Source: Corynebacterium sputi DSM 45148
GTDB lineage: Bacteria > Actinomycetota > Actinomycetes > Mycobacteriales > Mycobacteriaceae
Length of the DNA stretch: 64,000 bases
NCBI RefSeq assembly: GCF_000427865.1
Contig: NZ_ATYV01000001.1
Location: 166,435-230,434, forward strand
Reading direction: 5' to 3'
How positions within the stretch are numbered: the first letter of the stretch is position 1; each line of letters starts with the position of its first letter. Shown in pieces: positions 63,765 to 64,000 of this stretch. The position numbers were made by a program, and so were the translations under genes. The notes beneath the pieces were generated by a model. That model ran no database searches. It was not told the DNA's origin and saw only the letters and a list, made by a program, of their open reading frames with translations.

Positions 63765-64000
63765 GTGACATCTGAGTTGGCTTGCCCGGGAGGGTGGGCT
63801 GGAAGGATGTCATTGTGCCGAAGCCCTATCCCCGAGAGTTCCGTGACGACGTTGTGCGTGTTGCGAGGAGTCGTGAACCAGGTGTGACGATCGAGCAGAT
63901 TGCGAAAGATTTCGGCGTTCACCCGATGACCCTGCAGAAATGGTTGCAGCGCGCCGCGGTGGAGGACGGTGACCGGCCAGGGCAGACCCGAGCCGAGGGG
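63765..64000 (+). mobile_element. IS3-family insertion sequence, left part only
   Basis: An IS3-type transposase orfA begins at 63815. The 50 bases between the preceding stop and that start include TGACATCTGAGTTGG, a plausible left terminal repeat beginning with TG. The right end is beyond the window, so the inverted repeat and target duplication cannot be checked. Confidence 0.6.
63815..64000 (+). CDS. IS3-family transposase OrfA, 3' end beyond window
   Basis: GTG 63815 opens a frame that reaches the end of the window (62 codons): PKPYPREFRDDVVRVARS, then VTIEQIAKDFGVHPMTLQKW. This is the N-terminal helix-turn-helix of IS3 OrfA, which binds the ends of the element; OrfB with the DDE domain would follow. 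Upstream GGAAGGA is a good ribosome-binding site. Confidence 0.9.
   Translation, partial: MPKPYPREFRDDVVRVARSREPGVTIEQIAKDFGVHPMTLQKWLQRAAVEDGDRPGQTRAEG

Overview
The window comes from the chromosome of a high-GC actinobacterium of the Corynebacterium type. Gene order over about 1-34 kb (acyl-carrier-like protein, aceE, DUF3052, cobD, SURF1, low-molecular-weight tyrosine phosphatase, HAD protein, cobC, Nif3, zinc-ribbon protein, histidine phosphatase, rnpB, CYTH-CHAD, panB, glnA2, glnE) follows the Mycobacterium tuberculosis block around Rv2221c-Rv2244. TTG and GTG starts, a DtxR-type operator and a B12-riboswitch-controlled metE fit the same assignment. The identification rests on reading protein motifs by eye; no database was searched.

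Region by region. 1-4.7 kb: central carbon metabolism (aceE) and conserved proteins, ending at tRNA-Val(TAC). 4.75-14.2 kb: a 9.5-kb integrated element in that tRNA, bounded by a 44-bp direct repeat. It carries a tyrosine integrase, a ParB-like protein, a replication initiator with iterons inside its own gene, and a scaffold-like / HK97 capsid / connector trio. No terminase, portal, protease or tail gene is visible, so it looks like a phage satellite or a phiRv2-like mini-prophage. 14.3-21.7 kb: cobalamin genes cobD and cobC, SURF1, GtrA, and a phosphatase pair that in M. tuberculosis corresponds to PtpA and its HAD-type kinase PtkA. 21.7-22.2 kb: RNase P RNA. 22.2-46.9 kb: an FMN-dependent lactate oxidase/monooxygenase, a DUF222-HNH protein, a GHMP kinase, CYTH-CHAD, panB, glnA2-glnE, a helicase-associated-domain protein, an aldehyde dehydrogenase, an FMN reductase, MFS and CDF transporters, a ThDP enzyme, and metE behind a cobalamin riboswitch.

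46.9-53 kb: thrC, then an accessory patch. This patch holds an AT-rich OLD-like ATPase/TOPRIM gene (probable anti-phage nuclease), a frameshifted flavodoxin-fold oxidoreductase, a small ORF, and an rtcB gene interrupted by one in-frame TGA. 53-57 kb: a DtxR-box-preceded iron-siderophore ABC importer (binding lipoprotein, two permeases, ATPase). 57-64 kb: acetyltransferase, PAP2-like membrane protein, methionine aminopeptidase, SGNH hydrolase, a conserved actinobacterial protein, a membrane-anchored M19 dipeptidase, and a secreted protein with acidic C-terminal repeats. The last gene ends against an IS3-type element that runs off the window.

Two signals stand out: the compact satellite-like element, and an exact 11-base DNA word (CGTCGGGAAGC) that occurs ten times in the host chromosome portion, in both orientations and several reading frames, and not at all inside the element.
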